Notes: a model not told the origin generated them from the letters alone. Shown: positions 12,601-21,356, numbered from the stretch's first letter. The stretch is 64,000 nt of DNA from Pagrus major (GCF_040436345.1 NC_133230.1:20842197-20906196); one strand, 5' to 3'. A program made the numbers and translations.

Positions 12601-15600
12601 ATGTACAATAAGAATGACAGGTTGCTATTATGGTAAGTCAAAAAACATCTGAGTCATGAAGCCCAACTTTTTTTATGTTTCCTTGATGTGTTGGTAAGGT
12701 CATTTCAAAACAACCTTCTCCCATTGTCTATTTAATGTATCAATAATAGTGCTGCAGGAATGAGTCCTAAAACCAGGCAATGCAGTCGCATATTTGCAGT
12801 TTGCTTCCCTTGTTTTTAAGTCAATTGGTTTTTTGATTAGATGCCTGAAATAAGAGATTTTCATGTTTTATTCTGTGACATAAAATACGTCAGCTTGTTT
12901 TCTGCAATAATCCAAAATACAATTTAAAAATACTCCCATTCACTTTATATTGTCGAGTGAACCAGGGCATTGCTAACTTCCTGGTAGTCCTAAGACAGTA
13001 TATCATCCCTGCAGCACTCTATACTGATTTTGGTAAATGGAGCTGTTTGCAGTAATAATAACTGTCAAATCCTGTGTGTCAGCCTGGCAGCCAGCGGAGA
13101 CCTGGAAGGCCTGGAAATCTGGAGCATAGCCGGAGCAGATCTGAATAAACCAGGCTATGACGGACAGACGGCCGTCCAAGTGGTGCGTTCTAGAGACACG
13201 GGTTCACCTTAAATAACACTTATGAATTCATAAAGTAAAACCACTTCCTGTTGATTCTCCGTTGTCATTCTTCACAGGCCAAGGCTGTTGGCAAAAAAGA
13301 TGTAATGGCATTTTTGGTCCAACTCATGAGCAATAAATCCAAGGTGATTCTGTTCTCTTCTAGCTGCTGCATGTATCTAATTCTTTCATGTCAAACAGAT
13401 TAATTCAATATGCTTTTGTTTATTCTCTGTCTATAATTGCCTCTCAATTACATGTTTGTCTTGTTTAATTTCAGACAGTATTTGGTGACTTTAATGAGTA
13501 TGATGAATATGATGATGATGATGATGATGAGGTAAATGAGATTTGGTGAATGTGTGTCTCCCAATTTCTGTGCTTGTCCCATATTGGCCATAGAGACAGA
13601 GCGCAACATGTCACACTCTGAAAACCAAGGCCACCAGAGGGGAAAACACTTGGCACCACAATATGCAACTAAGCGCTGAAACACGACCAAAATGTCTGTA
13701 AAAATGTACAAATTTCATTTTTAGCTGTTGTGTACTCACTCTCTCTTGTGATGTGTGATGAATCGGGCACAATTGTCATTTTTTTGGCTTCAACCAGCCG
13801 TTTATCTGTTAACCACAGATTCATAGTAGGTCTCTCACAGCCAACTTTGTAGTAATAAGCTCCAGAAATTGGAAAAATGTAGAAAGAAATAATTTAGCTA
13901 ACTTTTGGATAGCAAATTACACCACAGAGATTTTGTACGAAGTTACAATCAAGCTAGCAAAGACACTGATAACCATGTTATGGTAGCGGTACTTTAGAAA
14001 GTAACTTGTACATTGCAAGATTACTGCTATTTAAAAGTAATTCATTATGCGACAGGGTTACTTACTGTGAAAAGTGACTCATGAGAGTACTTTTGTTTAT
14101 TACCCGCTGTAACTCTGCGGGATGACAGACTCTATCCATTTCACAGCTCTTCATTAATCTTTTATGTCTGATTACAAAACATAAAATTTATTGTAAACAG
14201 GGGTGCACATAGCACAGCAATATAAGCACGTATTCTTTTTTTAATTTTTTAATTCAACTTCTTTTTATTTTTCCCGAAACAGTTTCTGTTCATAATATAA
14301 AAATGGTGCAAAGGCTTCTGGGATTTCCTTTTTTGTACTTTGTGGACACAAAAGGAACAGGGAAATGGATTATTTATTTGAAAACCAAATTAGAGATTAG
14401 AATTGCAAAACTAACACGAGGTTTCTCTTTACAACAAAAAAGTAATCTGTAATCTAACTTGTAACTGTTGTACTTTGTAACATGGTGAGTTAAACAAAGT
14501 AAAACAAAGCAATATCACTACAAAACAATTTGTTTCTACATTTGGAAGACCTCCTGAACACACCACATGCAAAAATAACACTTTTACAAACAAACACAAA
14601 TTTATTAAAGTGTACTAGCCACCTCACACAACACAAAATCAAAGGAAAGCGATGAGTTTTCCCCTCTGGGATGGTTGGGACATGCTTGCGATCTGTCTCT
14701 GAGATCCTCCCTCTCATGGCTGCTTTGGCTCCTCTTTATCTTTGTGTATGTCATCTTGTGCCTATTATCTATCGATCTGTCCATTATTGTCCTTCTCAAC
14801 GTTTTTGGAAGTGCATGCGCTGAGCAAACAGCAAGTTACTCTCCTTGATAGTGTCACAGTCTATGATGGAACTAAAACAAACATACCGTATATATACACA
14901 ACACATTCACAGCTACAGGCAATTTAGACTTTAGGCTGCCAATTCACCCAACACCTGGAGGAAAACCTGCGTGATAGCTTGACAACACCAGACGCCACAG
15001 ACAAAGGTCTCTGCTGGAGAATACAGCAAAATGAATTAAAAGAGATTTCAAAAGATGGAATGTAAGACAAAATCTGGTAATCTGGTTGTTATTTTAAAGT
15101 ACATTTCTAAAAAGAAAAAAAGACATAAAATATGGTTGCTAAAGTTATTTTTAGTGGACTTAATAAGATAAATCAAACGTTTGTCTGAGCAGTTTGATAA
15201 AATCAAAGTATCTAAGCAACATGTGCTTCACTGGTTCCAGCTTTTCAAATGTGAGGATTTCCTAATTTGTCTCTGGTTTCATAATTTATTCTCTAAATAA
15301 TAATAAAAAAACATTGTTTGATTGATAAATAAAGTGATTGTTATTAGCAGCCCTAGTTTCGAGAGGAAGCCGTCAGCGTATGAGCTAAACCTGCCTCAGA
15401 CCTTTTTACCTTTGGTTCAAATGCTAAACCTGTGCAGCCTGCTTTACACAAGGCTGACCAGCACATGTGTGTGTGTGTGTGTTTGTGCTTGTGTGTGCAC
15501 ACTTCTAGTCAAGAGCACCGAAACATCTCTCACCTCACCATTGCTCCATACTAATCCTGTCTCTGTTTGTCTCCGTCCTGCAGATCGTGTTCACCGTCCC

Positions 15601-15616
15601 TCCAGCAGGAATGTGA
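394..15616 (+). CDS. ASPG: ASPG: asparaginase / lysophospholipase homolog, 17 coding exons
   Basis: Joined exons encode about 650 residues (human about 573). The family is known for L-asparaginase, PAF-acetylhydrolase and lysophospholipase activities in the cytosol. Visible domains: a fish-specific N-terminal extension (1-62); a type I asparaginase core (about 63-400) with GGTIG (Thr72, first catalytic Thr) and HGTDTM (173-178, second catalytic Thr and Asp); ankyrin repeats (about 483-620) with the TPLHIAA consensus; and an acidic tail with an Asp run. The start is ATG 394, with A at -3 and G at +4, and is the first ATG in frame. Exon joins stay in frame throughout: 394-634, 2808-2934, 6186-6297, 6395-6520, 6620-6703, 7324-7450, 7535-7647, 8864-9049, 9148-9261, 9379-9498, 9596-9691, 10728-10891, 12228-12314, 13083-13182, 13278-13343, 13475-13531, 15584-15616. 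No frameshift or lost catalytic residue is seen. Confidence 0.95.
635..2807 (+). other. ASPG intron 1
   Basis: Non-coding, 2.2 kb. About 1240-2022 is occupied by a composite palindromic transposon-like element (separate entry). I see nothing gene-like in the remainder. Confidence 0.85.
1240..2022. repeat. Composite palindromic DNA element (MITE/foldback type)
   Basis: The sequence at 1315-1502 returns as an imperfect reverse complement at 1853-2021. The outer ends are CAGTGATAGAATGTAACT and its near-complement. A second inverted pair is offset and interleaved with it: 1268-1300 against about 1641-1672, sharing GTACTTAAGTA. This rich-in-GTACTT type is a common non-autonomous repeat in teleosts. 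No transposase is present. A partial relative lies at 35878-36060. Confidence 0.75.
2808..2934 (+). CDS. ASPG: ASPG coding exon 2
   Basis: Acceptor TCTACAG, donor GTAAGT. Phase 1 in, phase 2 out. Encodes the start of the asparaginase core after the GGTIG loop, including LPIIHDE and an acidic-aromatic stretch ending in LVLP, which aligns with the human RTLPMFHDEE...LVLP segment. Confidence 0.93.
2935..6185 (+). other. ASPG intron 2
   Basis: Non-coding, 3.3 kb and AT-rich. It contains a truncated hAT-like repeat at 3073-3247. The rest shows no coding signal or structured RNA that I can support. Confidence 0.85.
3073..3247 (-). repeat. hAT-like non-autonomous repeat, 3' fragment
   Basis: Begins GATTCCAGCTTCCTAAATG and ends TTGCAGCCCTAG. 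The same family of ends recurs at 15229-15356, 34980-35255 and 51117-51440. It is a dispersed teleost element with a TAGAGCTGCAA-type terminal repeat. Only one end is kept here. Confidence 0.65.
6186..6297 (+). CDS. ASPG: ASPG coding exon 3
   Basis: Acceptor TTTTCCAG, donor GTACTT. Phase 2 in, phase 0 out. Encodes the [18 protein letters not shown] segment of the asparaginase core, matching human ILYTVLECQPLFDSSDMT. Confidence 0.94.
6395..6520 (+). CDS. ASPG: ASPG coding exon 4 (HGTDTM motif)
   Basis: Phase 0/0, 42 codons. Carries HGTDTM (residues 173-178), the second asparaginase signature, which supplies the catalytic Thr-Asp pair. It ends in ILTGSQ before GTAAGA. Confidence 0.96.
6620..6703 (+). 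CDS. ASPG: ASPG coding exon 5
   Basis: Phase 0/0, 28 codons. Acceptor TCTGCAG, donor GTGAGG. Encodes [15 protein letters not shown], which contains the asparaginase active-site DGxxN region. Confidence 0.95.
6704..7323 (+). other. ASPG intron 5
   Basis: 620 bp, AT-rich, ending in the acceptor TGTTCAG. I see nothing else in it. Confidence 0.85.
7324..7450 (+). CDS. ASPG: ASPG coding exon 6
   Basis: Phase 0 in, phase 1 out; donor GTAAAC. Encodes [19 protein letters not shown] and [10 protein letters not shown], matching the human FFQNQLFRGNRATKVD / FCSPNLLPLA region of the asparaginase core. Confidence 0.95.
7535..7647 (+). CDS. ASPG: ASPG coding exon 7
   Basis: Acceptor TTTTTAG, donor GTGAGT. 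Phase 1/0. Encodes the [10 protein letters not shown] strand, matching human VGLLRLYPGI. Confidence 0.94.
7648..8863 (+). other. ASPG intron 7
   Basis: 1.2 kb, non-coding. About 8100-8350 is more GC-rich than its surroundings and could be regulatory. No motif there is decisive. Confidence 0.8.
8864..9049 (+). CDS. ASPG: ASPG coding exon 8
   Basis: Phase 0/0, 62 codons, the largest internal core exon. Encodes [20 protein letters not shown] and [14 protein letters not shown], nearly identical to the human C-terminal asparaginase subdomain. Donor GTGTGC. Confidence 0.96.
9148..9261 (+). CDS. ASPG: ASPG coding exon 9
   Basis: Phase 0/0, 38 codons. Encodes the [19 protein letters not shown] helix that closes the asparaginase domain. 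Donor GTTGGT. Confidence 0.95.
9379..9498 (+). CDS. ASPG: ASPG coding exon 10
   Basis: Phase 0/0, 40 codons. Opens [11 protein letters not shown], matching human LLTKDLRGEMT, then enters the linker between the asparaginase and ankyrin domains. Donor GTTAGT. Confidence 0.94.
9596..9691 (+). CDS. ASPG: ASPG coding exon 11
   Basis: Phase 0/0, 32 codons. Encodes [20 protein letters not shown], the first ankyrin-like helix pair, matching human LACAAAHAGDVEALQALVEL. Confidence 0.95.
9692..10727 (+). other. ASPG intron 11
   Basis: 1.0 kb, non-coding. I see no repeat family or structured element with confidence. Confidence 0.8.
10728..10891 (+). CDS. ASPG: ASPG coding exon 12 (ankyrin repeat)
   Basis: Phase 0 in, phase 2 out. 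Encodes a textbook ankyrin repeat, [20 protein letters not shown], and the start of the next ([10 protein letters not shown]). Acceptor ATCACAG, donor GTAAGA. Confidence 0.96.
10892..12227 (+). other. ASPG intron 12
   Basis: 1.3 kb, non-coding. The open frames here have no splice context or similarity that I recognise. Confidence 0.8.
12228..12314 (+). CDS. ASPG: ASPG coding exon 13
   Basis: Phase 2/2, 87 bp. Encodes [16 protein letters not shown] and LEEAGTELC, matching human LREAGASLS...LEEAGTELC. Donor GTGAGA. Confidence 0.95.
12315..13082 (+). other. ASPG intron 13
   Basis: 768 bp, non-coding. The open frame at 12309-12611 is a read-through from exon 13 in a different frame and is not supported. 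Confidence 0.8.
13083..13182 (+). CDS. ASPG: ASPG coding exon 14
   Basis: Phase 2 in, phase 0 out. Encodes [27 protein letters not shown], matching human [27 protein letters not shown]. Donor GTGCGT. Confidence 0.95.
13278..13343 (+). CDS. ASPG: ASPG coding exon 15
   Basis: Phase 0/0, 22 codons, completing the last ankyrin repeat (VMAFLVQLM). Acceptor CTTCACAG, donor GTGATT. Confidence 0.9.
13475..13531 (+). CDS. ASPG: ASPG coding exon 16 (acidic tail)
   Basis: Phase 0/0, 19 codons. Encodes an acidic tail with six consecutive Asp residues from a GAT repeat. It is flanked by TTTCAG and GTAAAT. Human ASPG has no such tail as far as I know, so this exon is supported by frame and splice sites rather than by homology. 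Confidence 0.75.
13985..14482. repeat. Diverged DNA-transposon-like repeat with AGTAAC ends
   Basis: GTACTTTAGAAAGTAACTTG near 13988 and AACTGTTGTACTTTGTAAC near 14463 are roughly inverted, and bracket about 500 bp of AT-rich sequence. This resembles the GTACTT-rich palindromic elements seen elsewhere in the window, but the ends are too diverged for a firm call. Confidence 0.35.
15229..15356 (-). repeat. hAT-like non-autonomous repeat, fragment
   Basis: Runs from TCACTGGTTCCAGCTTTTCA to TTAGCAGCCCTAG, in the same orientation and covering the same part of the element as the copy at 3073-3247. Confidence 0.6.
15584..15616 (+). CDS. ASPG: ASPG coding exon 17 (stop)
   Basis: Acceptor TCCTGCAG. 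Ten codons, [10 protein letters not shown], then TGA at 15614-15616. The strong acceptor and correct phase support it, and the following sequence is AT-rich like a 3' UTR. Confidence 0.8.
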   Translation: MVFTVPPAGM

Positions 15617-16490
15617 GCCGACAAACAGGAACCGTCCTCAGTTTGCGTCCACTTCATCCTTAAATCGTCCTCTACACAGCGTCCACTATCCTACTGAATC
15701 TCACAGTCACTCTCACTTATATTTGTGTGATATTTAAAGCCATCACTGCTGACAGTTTTTCCCTCCAAACCCACTAAAAGCACAACGTTGTGTAGCCACT
15801 GATTTGAATTGCACAGTGCTAAAAAACACTATATGTACGTATATGTTTGACTGTTGTACAGAAGTACATGTATGAGGAAACATTATCATCCTGAATATTT
15901 TAATCAAGTGCTTTTATCACCAAGTATGTGTAACATACATGTGTAATCAGGGAATTCAGGCTGAGCTTGAGCTGTTTTAACATGAAGAGTGCTGAAACCT
16001 CCTTCAACTGTGAATGATGGTGGTTAAATCTTTATTTTTTAATTTACAAAACGAGTTAAAGAACTTGACTACTGCTGTGACATTTCTTTATAAAGTACTA
16101 TTGTCTCTTGCTGAAGCAATATATCAATGATATCTGGAACTACAGGGTGATCTCTATTTTTATGCTTATTTTTACAATGAGAGTCTGTAAACTCATCAAA
16201 TCACGCATCCTATCAAACTGTAGCACTTGTCCACGTATGCCTCTGCCCCTGAAGTGAAGGTTTTTCATTTCCTTCTGCTTAAACAGGTACAACAAAAACC
16301 TGCAGTCGCCCTTCAGACTCATCCAGCCTGTTTCACTCGCTGATTGTCGAGCTAGAAGAGTCACTTAGCTCCATTTTTGAAATGGAAACGGAGATAAAGC
16401 TGCAGTTTCTGTTGTATTCTTTGAAAGAACTGACAAATAGGCGCACATGGTGTTAAACATTGTTTGTTATGATTTACTTTTTACAATAAA
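15617..16490 (+). other. ASPG: ASPG 3' untranslated region
   Basis: AT-rich sequence after the stop. AATAAA occurs at 16485-16490, and a second one at 16706-16711 lies after a GT-rich run (16655-16682). Either could end the transcript. I see no clear miR-203 seed site (CATTTCA) in this stretch. Confidence 0.65.
16485..16490 (+). terminator. ASPG: Candidate ASPG poly(A) signal AATAAA
   Basis: Canonical hexamer 870 bp after the stop codon, followed by a T-rich stretch (16498-16506). The alternative signal is at 16706. Confidence 0.55.
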
Positions 16491-17230
16491 CAGGTCATTT
16501 TTTTTTACACTTTAATGTTATCTCGGAAGGAATCTTCTGTGATGACGCGCAACTTTACAGTGCAAACAACTTTGAGACGACTTGAAATTTGTCCTCCTGT
16601 TTGTGTTAATGTCTGTACTGCCTTTGTTGTGTTCAAAAAATGTAAAGAAAAGGGTGTGTGTGTGTGTATGTGTATGTGTGTGAGGGACCCTTCTCAAGCA
16701 ACAGAAATAAATCTCTTGTTTCAACACACTGTCTCCAGTGATTGCTTCTGTGTTGCACCAAACCCTGAAACTCATTGAAACCGTGCTGGTGCTCCTCCTG
16801 GCTAAAGATTCATGAGCAATTTCCCATTTGACATGGTTTTCTGTATGAATTAGTGCACATCCAGCCAATTGGTGGAGGTCATTTCTCTTAGCACGGTTCC
16901 TTTGTGTTCTCTAAAGAAATGTGTTCTGAATAATAATTGGATTGTGACTGCAGCAGCGGGCCTTGAGGAGGAATACATCAAACTTAAATGTGGAGGTTAT
17001 CTAACACCAGAATTTCACCAGAAATTAGACAAAGGTTAGGTGACATTAAAACCCTGTACGTCCATGTGACTTCTCAGTCTGCACTGGCTGGTATTTGCTA
17101 TCTCTGTCTCGAGGGCGGCTGCCCTGTCGTGCTCCTTGCTGGTGGAACCCAGCTCATCCGGTTAGACCAGCATGGGCCTCATTCCTCCTTGAATGAGAGG
17201 CTTGTATGAACCTAGCCCCAAAAAACACTA
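16491..17230. other. Intergenic gap between ASPG and mir-203
   Basis: No coding signal. It contains the second poly(A) candidate (16706), a TG microsatellite (16655-16682) and the upstream promoter region of the microRNA gene. The sequence around 17176-17203 forms a short imperfect palindrome (CCTCATTC ... GAATGAGAGG). Confidence 0.6.
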
Positions 17231-17261
17231 TATAAAGAGCTCTTAACACTGCAGTCAGTCA
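17231..17261 (+). promoter_or_regulatory. Core promoter of the mir-203 primary transcript (TATA + Inr)
   Basis: TATATAAAG with TATAAA at 17231-17236, and an initiator match TCACTCT whose A is at 17261, exactly 30 bp downstream. That is the normal TATA-to-start distance. A TATA-driven promoter close to the hairpin fits a tissue-specific microRNA. Confidence 0.6.
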
Positions 17262-17507
17262 CTCTGAGCAGGGATGACACCGAGGAAGCACATTCGCACA
17301 AGGACAGAGCTCCTCACCTTCTCCAGGTAAGCACTCCTGACACACAGCTTGTTTTTCTGAGGCCCTCTGTGTCTGAAATCTGCTGCCGTGATGCGTTCAC
17401 TGTCTACAGGTCGTTTCAGGAAACTAATCCTAGCTGCTGCTGTTTTTTTTTCTGTTTTTTCACCAGAGGATTCAACTGTGGTAAAGTGAAGTTTGGCGGA
17501 TTTTGCC

Positions 17508-17563
17508 AAGAAGAAGAAGAAGAAGAAGAAGAAGGAAAGAAGAAGAAGAAGAAGGAGAAGAAG
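17508..17563 (+). repeat. AAG/GAA homopurine tract beside the mir-203 stem
   Basis: 56 consecutive purines, mostly AAG units, ending 20 bp before the 5p arm of miR-203. It lies inside the predicted exon 2 of the primary transcript. It would be a pyrimidine tract on the other strand. Confidence 0.85.
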
Positions 17564-17572
17564 TGTGTGGTC

Positions 17573-17655
17573 TCTCTGATTAAGTGGTTCTCAACAGTTC
17601 AACAGTTCTTTGAGAAAATTGTGAAATGTTTAGGACCACTTGACCAGTCAGACAA
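17573..17655 (+). ncRNA. mir203: microRNA hairpin mir-203
   Basis: The 3p arm, 17621-17642, begins GTGAAATGTTTAGGACCACT and ends TG, the fish miR-203a form (human ends AG). The 5p arm, 17583-17607, begins AGTGGTTCTCAACAGTTCAA. The arms pair into one stem with the loop around 17608-17620 (TTTGAGAAAATT side), and GATTAAG/CTTGACC-like sequence extends the basal stem. miR-203 is known as an epithelial/epidermal microRNA that represses p63 and stem-cell character. Its human locus lies between ASPG and KIF26A, as here. Confidence 0.96.
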
Positions 17656-17997
17656 ATGCTATCAGCGTGGGGAAACACTACCTTTGAATGGATCTTTTTT
17701 GAGAAAGGCAAACATCTCTCAAGGCATGACTTTCTTTTTTTATTTGATGGCTTTACTACAAATGTTTGATTTCCTCTGCTTCTCTGTTTCCCTGAATGTC
17801 TCTTTCTTGTCATTCCACTCTCATTGTGCCCCCTTGTGTTTCAAATGCAGTCCAGAAACCGTGGAGGGCTGTAAAAATCATCAGGCTTCAGTAATTTCAT
17901 TCTGCTGGCACACAGACAAGTTTTTAAAAGCTCTCCTGTCCTGTTTTTTTTTTTTTTTTGCTGCTTTACTGTTCAGAAGTACTGATTAAAACAAGTC

Positions 17998-18003
17998 AAT
18001 AAA
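17998..18003 (+). terminator. Candidate pri-mir-203 poly(A) signal AATAAA
   Basis: Canonical hexamer 356 bp downstream of the 3p arm, followed within 30 bp by TTTGTCTCTGTTGAG and a G run, a suitable GT/G-rich downstream element. Confidence 0.5.
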
Positions 18004-18499
18004 GATTCATTTGTCTCTGTTGAGTCCTGTGGGGGATGATGGATCGTGAATCTGTGGTGGATGGTCGCTGTCCAGAGTACTGAAACTTTCGGCTATGGTA
18101 AATCTGGCAAAACCAATGCGCCTGCTGTCATTTCCCATCTAAAACTGGCTATTTTTGGTCTCAGTAGGTGAGTAATTAGACACATGGGTCACCAATTTTC
18201 TGCATGTATCTTGATTTACAAGACATGTCCAGGACTAAATTCCCCATAAATATTCTAAACAAACACGTTTGCATCCAGATCTTTTATTTTTGGGACCACT
18301 TAATGGGAAAACCTGAGCTAAAGACTCAAAATCTGACACAACTCCAGCAAAGAAAATTCCCCCCAAAGGTACAGGCTACTTTATACCGCATAAATCATTC
18401 ATGAAAGCACTGTGCACCGATTATTCCCCCTCTCCTTTTCAGACAGCCCCCTTCTCCTTTTCCCCACTTTGATCTCCTCCATGCGCCAAGAACTATCAA

Positions 18500-18790
18500 T
18501 ATTTGCTAAACGCTTCTCACAAAGCCTGGCCGCGCACCGGGAGGAGAGGCTGCAGAGGTCTCCCAGGCGAGGGGATAAGACATGGGAGAGGCATTAATGA
18601 GATGCCCAGAGCGGTTTCACTGTGCGTGCGTGAGCAAGGGCAGCAGATGTAGCAGTACATCCAGTCCCAGGGGACCCCCATCACCACCACCAACCACCCC
18701 CCCGTCCTCGGAATTTCATCAGCGGCCGGGGGGGACACCCAACCCGCCAGACCTCCTCCAGAGGGGAGAGATGGGTGACGGACGTGGTAA
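18500..18790. other. GC-rich patch downstream of mir-203
   Basis: Locally C/G-rich, including a C-rich run near 18660-18740, in otherwise AT-rich DNA. It lies about 500 bp past the mir-203 poly(A) signal. It could be a regulatory island; nothing in it proves that. Confidence 0.3.
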
Positions 18791-18856
18791 ATCATCTTTA
18801 CTATGGATTGTAATTATCGGTTTGCTGACAACCCTGCCTCCCCCTTATCACCAACA

Positions 18857-18885
18857 GTGTGTGTGTGTGTGTGTGTGTGCGCGCG

Positions 18886-18921
<36 letters not shown>
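18857..18921. repeat. Compound microsatellite (GT)n-(CT)n-(GT)n
   Basis: GT units at 18857-18879, CT units at 18886-18910 and GT again at 18911-18921. Confidence 0.95.
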
Positions 18922-19311
18922 AGGTGTTTGTATGAGATCAAAAATAATTTATTCATCCCTAGAATATTTATTATTTATCCCCCTCTGCTCAGCTGTCATT
19001 GTTGTATGAGAGTCTATCTTCTTTTCTTTAATGATGAAATGTTATTTATCTATTGTTTAATCGTCTCTGACCTGCTGAGAAATAAAAACTTGTCAAACTT
19101 CTCTTTGTCCTGCTGACCTTCAACTTTGAAGTTTCGAAACATGTATCCGATTATATAAATTATTTTCTCTCCTACCGCAAACATGAGAGTTTAAATAAAA
19201 TATTTTTGAGGGACATCTGGGCTAAATCATAATTATCAAATGATTAAAGGGAGAAACCACCCTAAATATAGATTCCCTAGATATTCCACTGACTTATCTT
19301 TTTTCACTTAA

Positions 19312-19480
19312 AGGCCCAGTATGACACTTTTGCCACTAGGGGTCTCTACATCAAAACCATGTAAACAAAAATATGTAGTCTGAATACATCAGAAGGAGCA
19401 TGGGATCATGGGAGTTGTTGTCTTCATTGTTAACCAACCACCATGACAGATGAAAATCTGTGTGACGTGACTCAGGCAGA
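19312..19480. repeat. Teleost-type dispersed repeat (CCCAGTATGACACTTTTGCC end)
   Basis: The opening, AAAGGCCCAGTATGACACTT followed by TTGCCACTAGGGG, is a recurring motif of a dispersed fish repeat as I recall it. No second copy is visible here, so the boundaries are approximate. Confidence 0.4.
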
Positions 19481-19856
19481 AATATTCACAGACGAGGTGA
19501 TGTTTTAAAGTTTTATTCACGTTACGTTTGCTTCCTTGCTTCCTTCCTCACTGTCAGATCTATCATCTCACGTTACTCTGAAGTTAAAGCAACAGGCGAT
19601 TGAATGAAACACACCGTTACCTTCAGCTGATTAAAGATTTCTCTGGGTTTCAACACTGTTGGAAACATTTAGCATAACATAAGTACACAAAACAGCAAAA
19701 TAAATAACTATAAGTCTAGTAATGTTTATATATTAGGATTTTTAAACTCTTTAAAGCAGCATTACACCTATTTCACACCTCAAAATCAACGTACTCATCA
19801 TAATTACTAGAAGTCAACGGTCAACAGTCCTCTGTGCTTTCCAAGTCTGAAAAATG

Positions 19857-19891
19857 AACCCTGATGATGTCATAGTGACATCATCAGGGTT
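19857..19891. repeat. Perfect 16-bp inverted repeat with 3-nt loop
   Basis: Arm AACCCTGATGATGTCA (19857-19872), spacer TAG, and an exact complementary arm (19876-19891). It contains TGATGTCA/TGACATCA, which resembles AP-1/CRE half-sites. It could be the apex of a palindromic repeat element. Confidence 0.8.
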
Positions 19892-21354
19892 ATATATTCT
19901 TAACAGAAAGCCAGCGCTGAAAACCTGAGAAATATGTAAAGCTCTAGGTATTTTCTGTTTTATGTATTTATTGATACATGATACCTCTATATTTTTTATT
20001 ATATGTATTGTCGTTATGTTTATTTTTGTCTGTTTTTTGTTTTTTTTTTACTGTTTTTTGTGTCGTCTTTGTTTTTAATCGAGATTTGTTTTACTTTTAA
20101 AATGAATCTTTTTCAGTTGATGTCTTTGGTTGAAAAGAATTGATGGTTTGAACATGATATAATAAAACAAGAAGAGGACAGCCTGCATGTGTTCAAGACT
20201 TTGGGCATGGGGTGATTATGCATTATGGGAAATGTGGGATACAGTTTTTTAAATTTTATTTTAAGCTTGACCCCCACAAGGGACTAAAAGTCAGGATATC
20301 TTAACCTTGGTGGCTAATATTTTGAACACTTTTATAAAATCTGTCCTCCAACATTATGGGAGTGAATGCCAGACTAAATCACATCCCTTTAAATTCGAAA
20401 CCACTGACTTACTATAAACGCTGATAGCACAGTTTTTTTTTTTTGAGTTGTCACAGTTAAAATGAGTCTTATTTGAATGCAGTGTCCAGCTGTGAATCAG
20501 GAAACATGCCCACGTCTGAGTGAAATCACTGTGGGTGCTGTCACACTGTCCCACTGTTTGCCTTCTGTGGATGACATCATCACTACAGTCTGTCTCTCTG
20601 CTGCTCCATGTGCATACATTAGAAATGAGCTGACAAACTGCTCTGTGGCTTCTGCTTTAGACTGAATAACAGTCTGTGTGTTCACATTGTCTTTCATACT
20701 GCACAGTCAGCCTAATGACATCGACATAATGGCTTCATGCAGCTACCGACTGGTCTCTTCTATTCAATCTGTGGGATAACTAGCCTCAGCCTGGAAATGG
20801 TGAAGGCTATTCATTGAGTATTGATTAGCAATCATGAGATCTTACTGACTTTTAGACATCAGATGCATTATTTAGCATCTGCGGCCACAAACACCTCAAA
20901 TTATCAAGTTGCTCGGAGGTCGCACGAGAGTTTTATTCAGTGTTTGTTGATTATTTCAAAGCACATTTTGATTGATTCAATTTTTTATACAGCCTGTGAT
21001 TAAAAAAAAATAAAGGATATTAAAATCAATCAAAATCAAATCAATTTTCTTTTCATTTGAAAAACCTCACTACAGTTGAGCCTCATCATCACAGGAAGTA
21101 AATAAGAAGTGTCTCCTTATTGAAAATACACTTTAATACAGTAACATCCTGCAGGGACATTATATAGAAGAGAGAAATACCACAAAGTAAGCTGTGATGA
21201 GGTCATTACTGAGTCCCCACATGAATATTATGGGAATATTAGAGGGGATCTGTCATTAGGGGTTATGGCCAGGATTGTCATTGTGGGGGGGCTGACAACG
21301 ACGCACCAGCAAATCGGAAGGAGAGCAGGTCATCAGTGTCTGACAGGGGGGGCT

Positions 21355-21356
21355 GA

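Larger units (their letters stand above)
13532..15583 (+). other. ASPG intron 16
   Basis: 2.1 kb, AT-rich. It contains diverged GTAAC-rich sequence at 13985-14115 with an inverted relative at 14440-14482, a hAT-like fragment at 15229-15356 and a TG run at about 15465-15482. Confidence 0.8.
17261..18020 (+). ncRNA. mir203: Primary transcript of mir-203 (inferred, one intron)
   Basis: The predicted transcript has exon 1 (17261-17326), a 140-bp intron (GTAAGC at 17327, acceptor with long T tract and CACCAG ending at 17466) and exon 2 containing the hairpin. It ends after AATAAA at 17998-18003, which is followed by a GT-rich downstream element. The start, splice and end are read from motifs only. 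The hairpin itself is certain. It shares the plus strand with ASPG and KIF26A and starts about 770 bp after the first ASPG poly(A) signal, so it looks independent rather than intronic. Confidence 0.55.
18021..21354. other. Intergenic region between mir-203 and KIF26A
   Basis: 3.3 kb without a supported gene. It holds a GC-rich patch (18500-18790), a GT-CT-GT microsatellite (18857-18921), a dispersed repeat beginning near 19312, a perfect 16-bp inverted repeat (19857-19891) and AT-rich sequence. Open frames here are simple-sequence artefacts. Confidence 0.7.

Noticed and set aside
17369..17989. 206-codon plus-strand frame across the mir-203 region
   Set aside because: It runs through the homopurine tract and the microRNA hairpin, and it starts inside the predicted intron at a non-conserved codon.
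16491..21354. A second microRNA (miR-203b-like) near mir-203
   Set aside because: I looked for the GTGAAATGTTCAGGACCACT form and its complement and saw no other copy.
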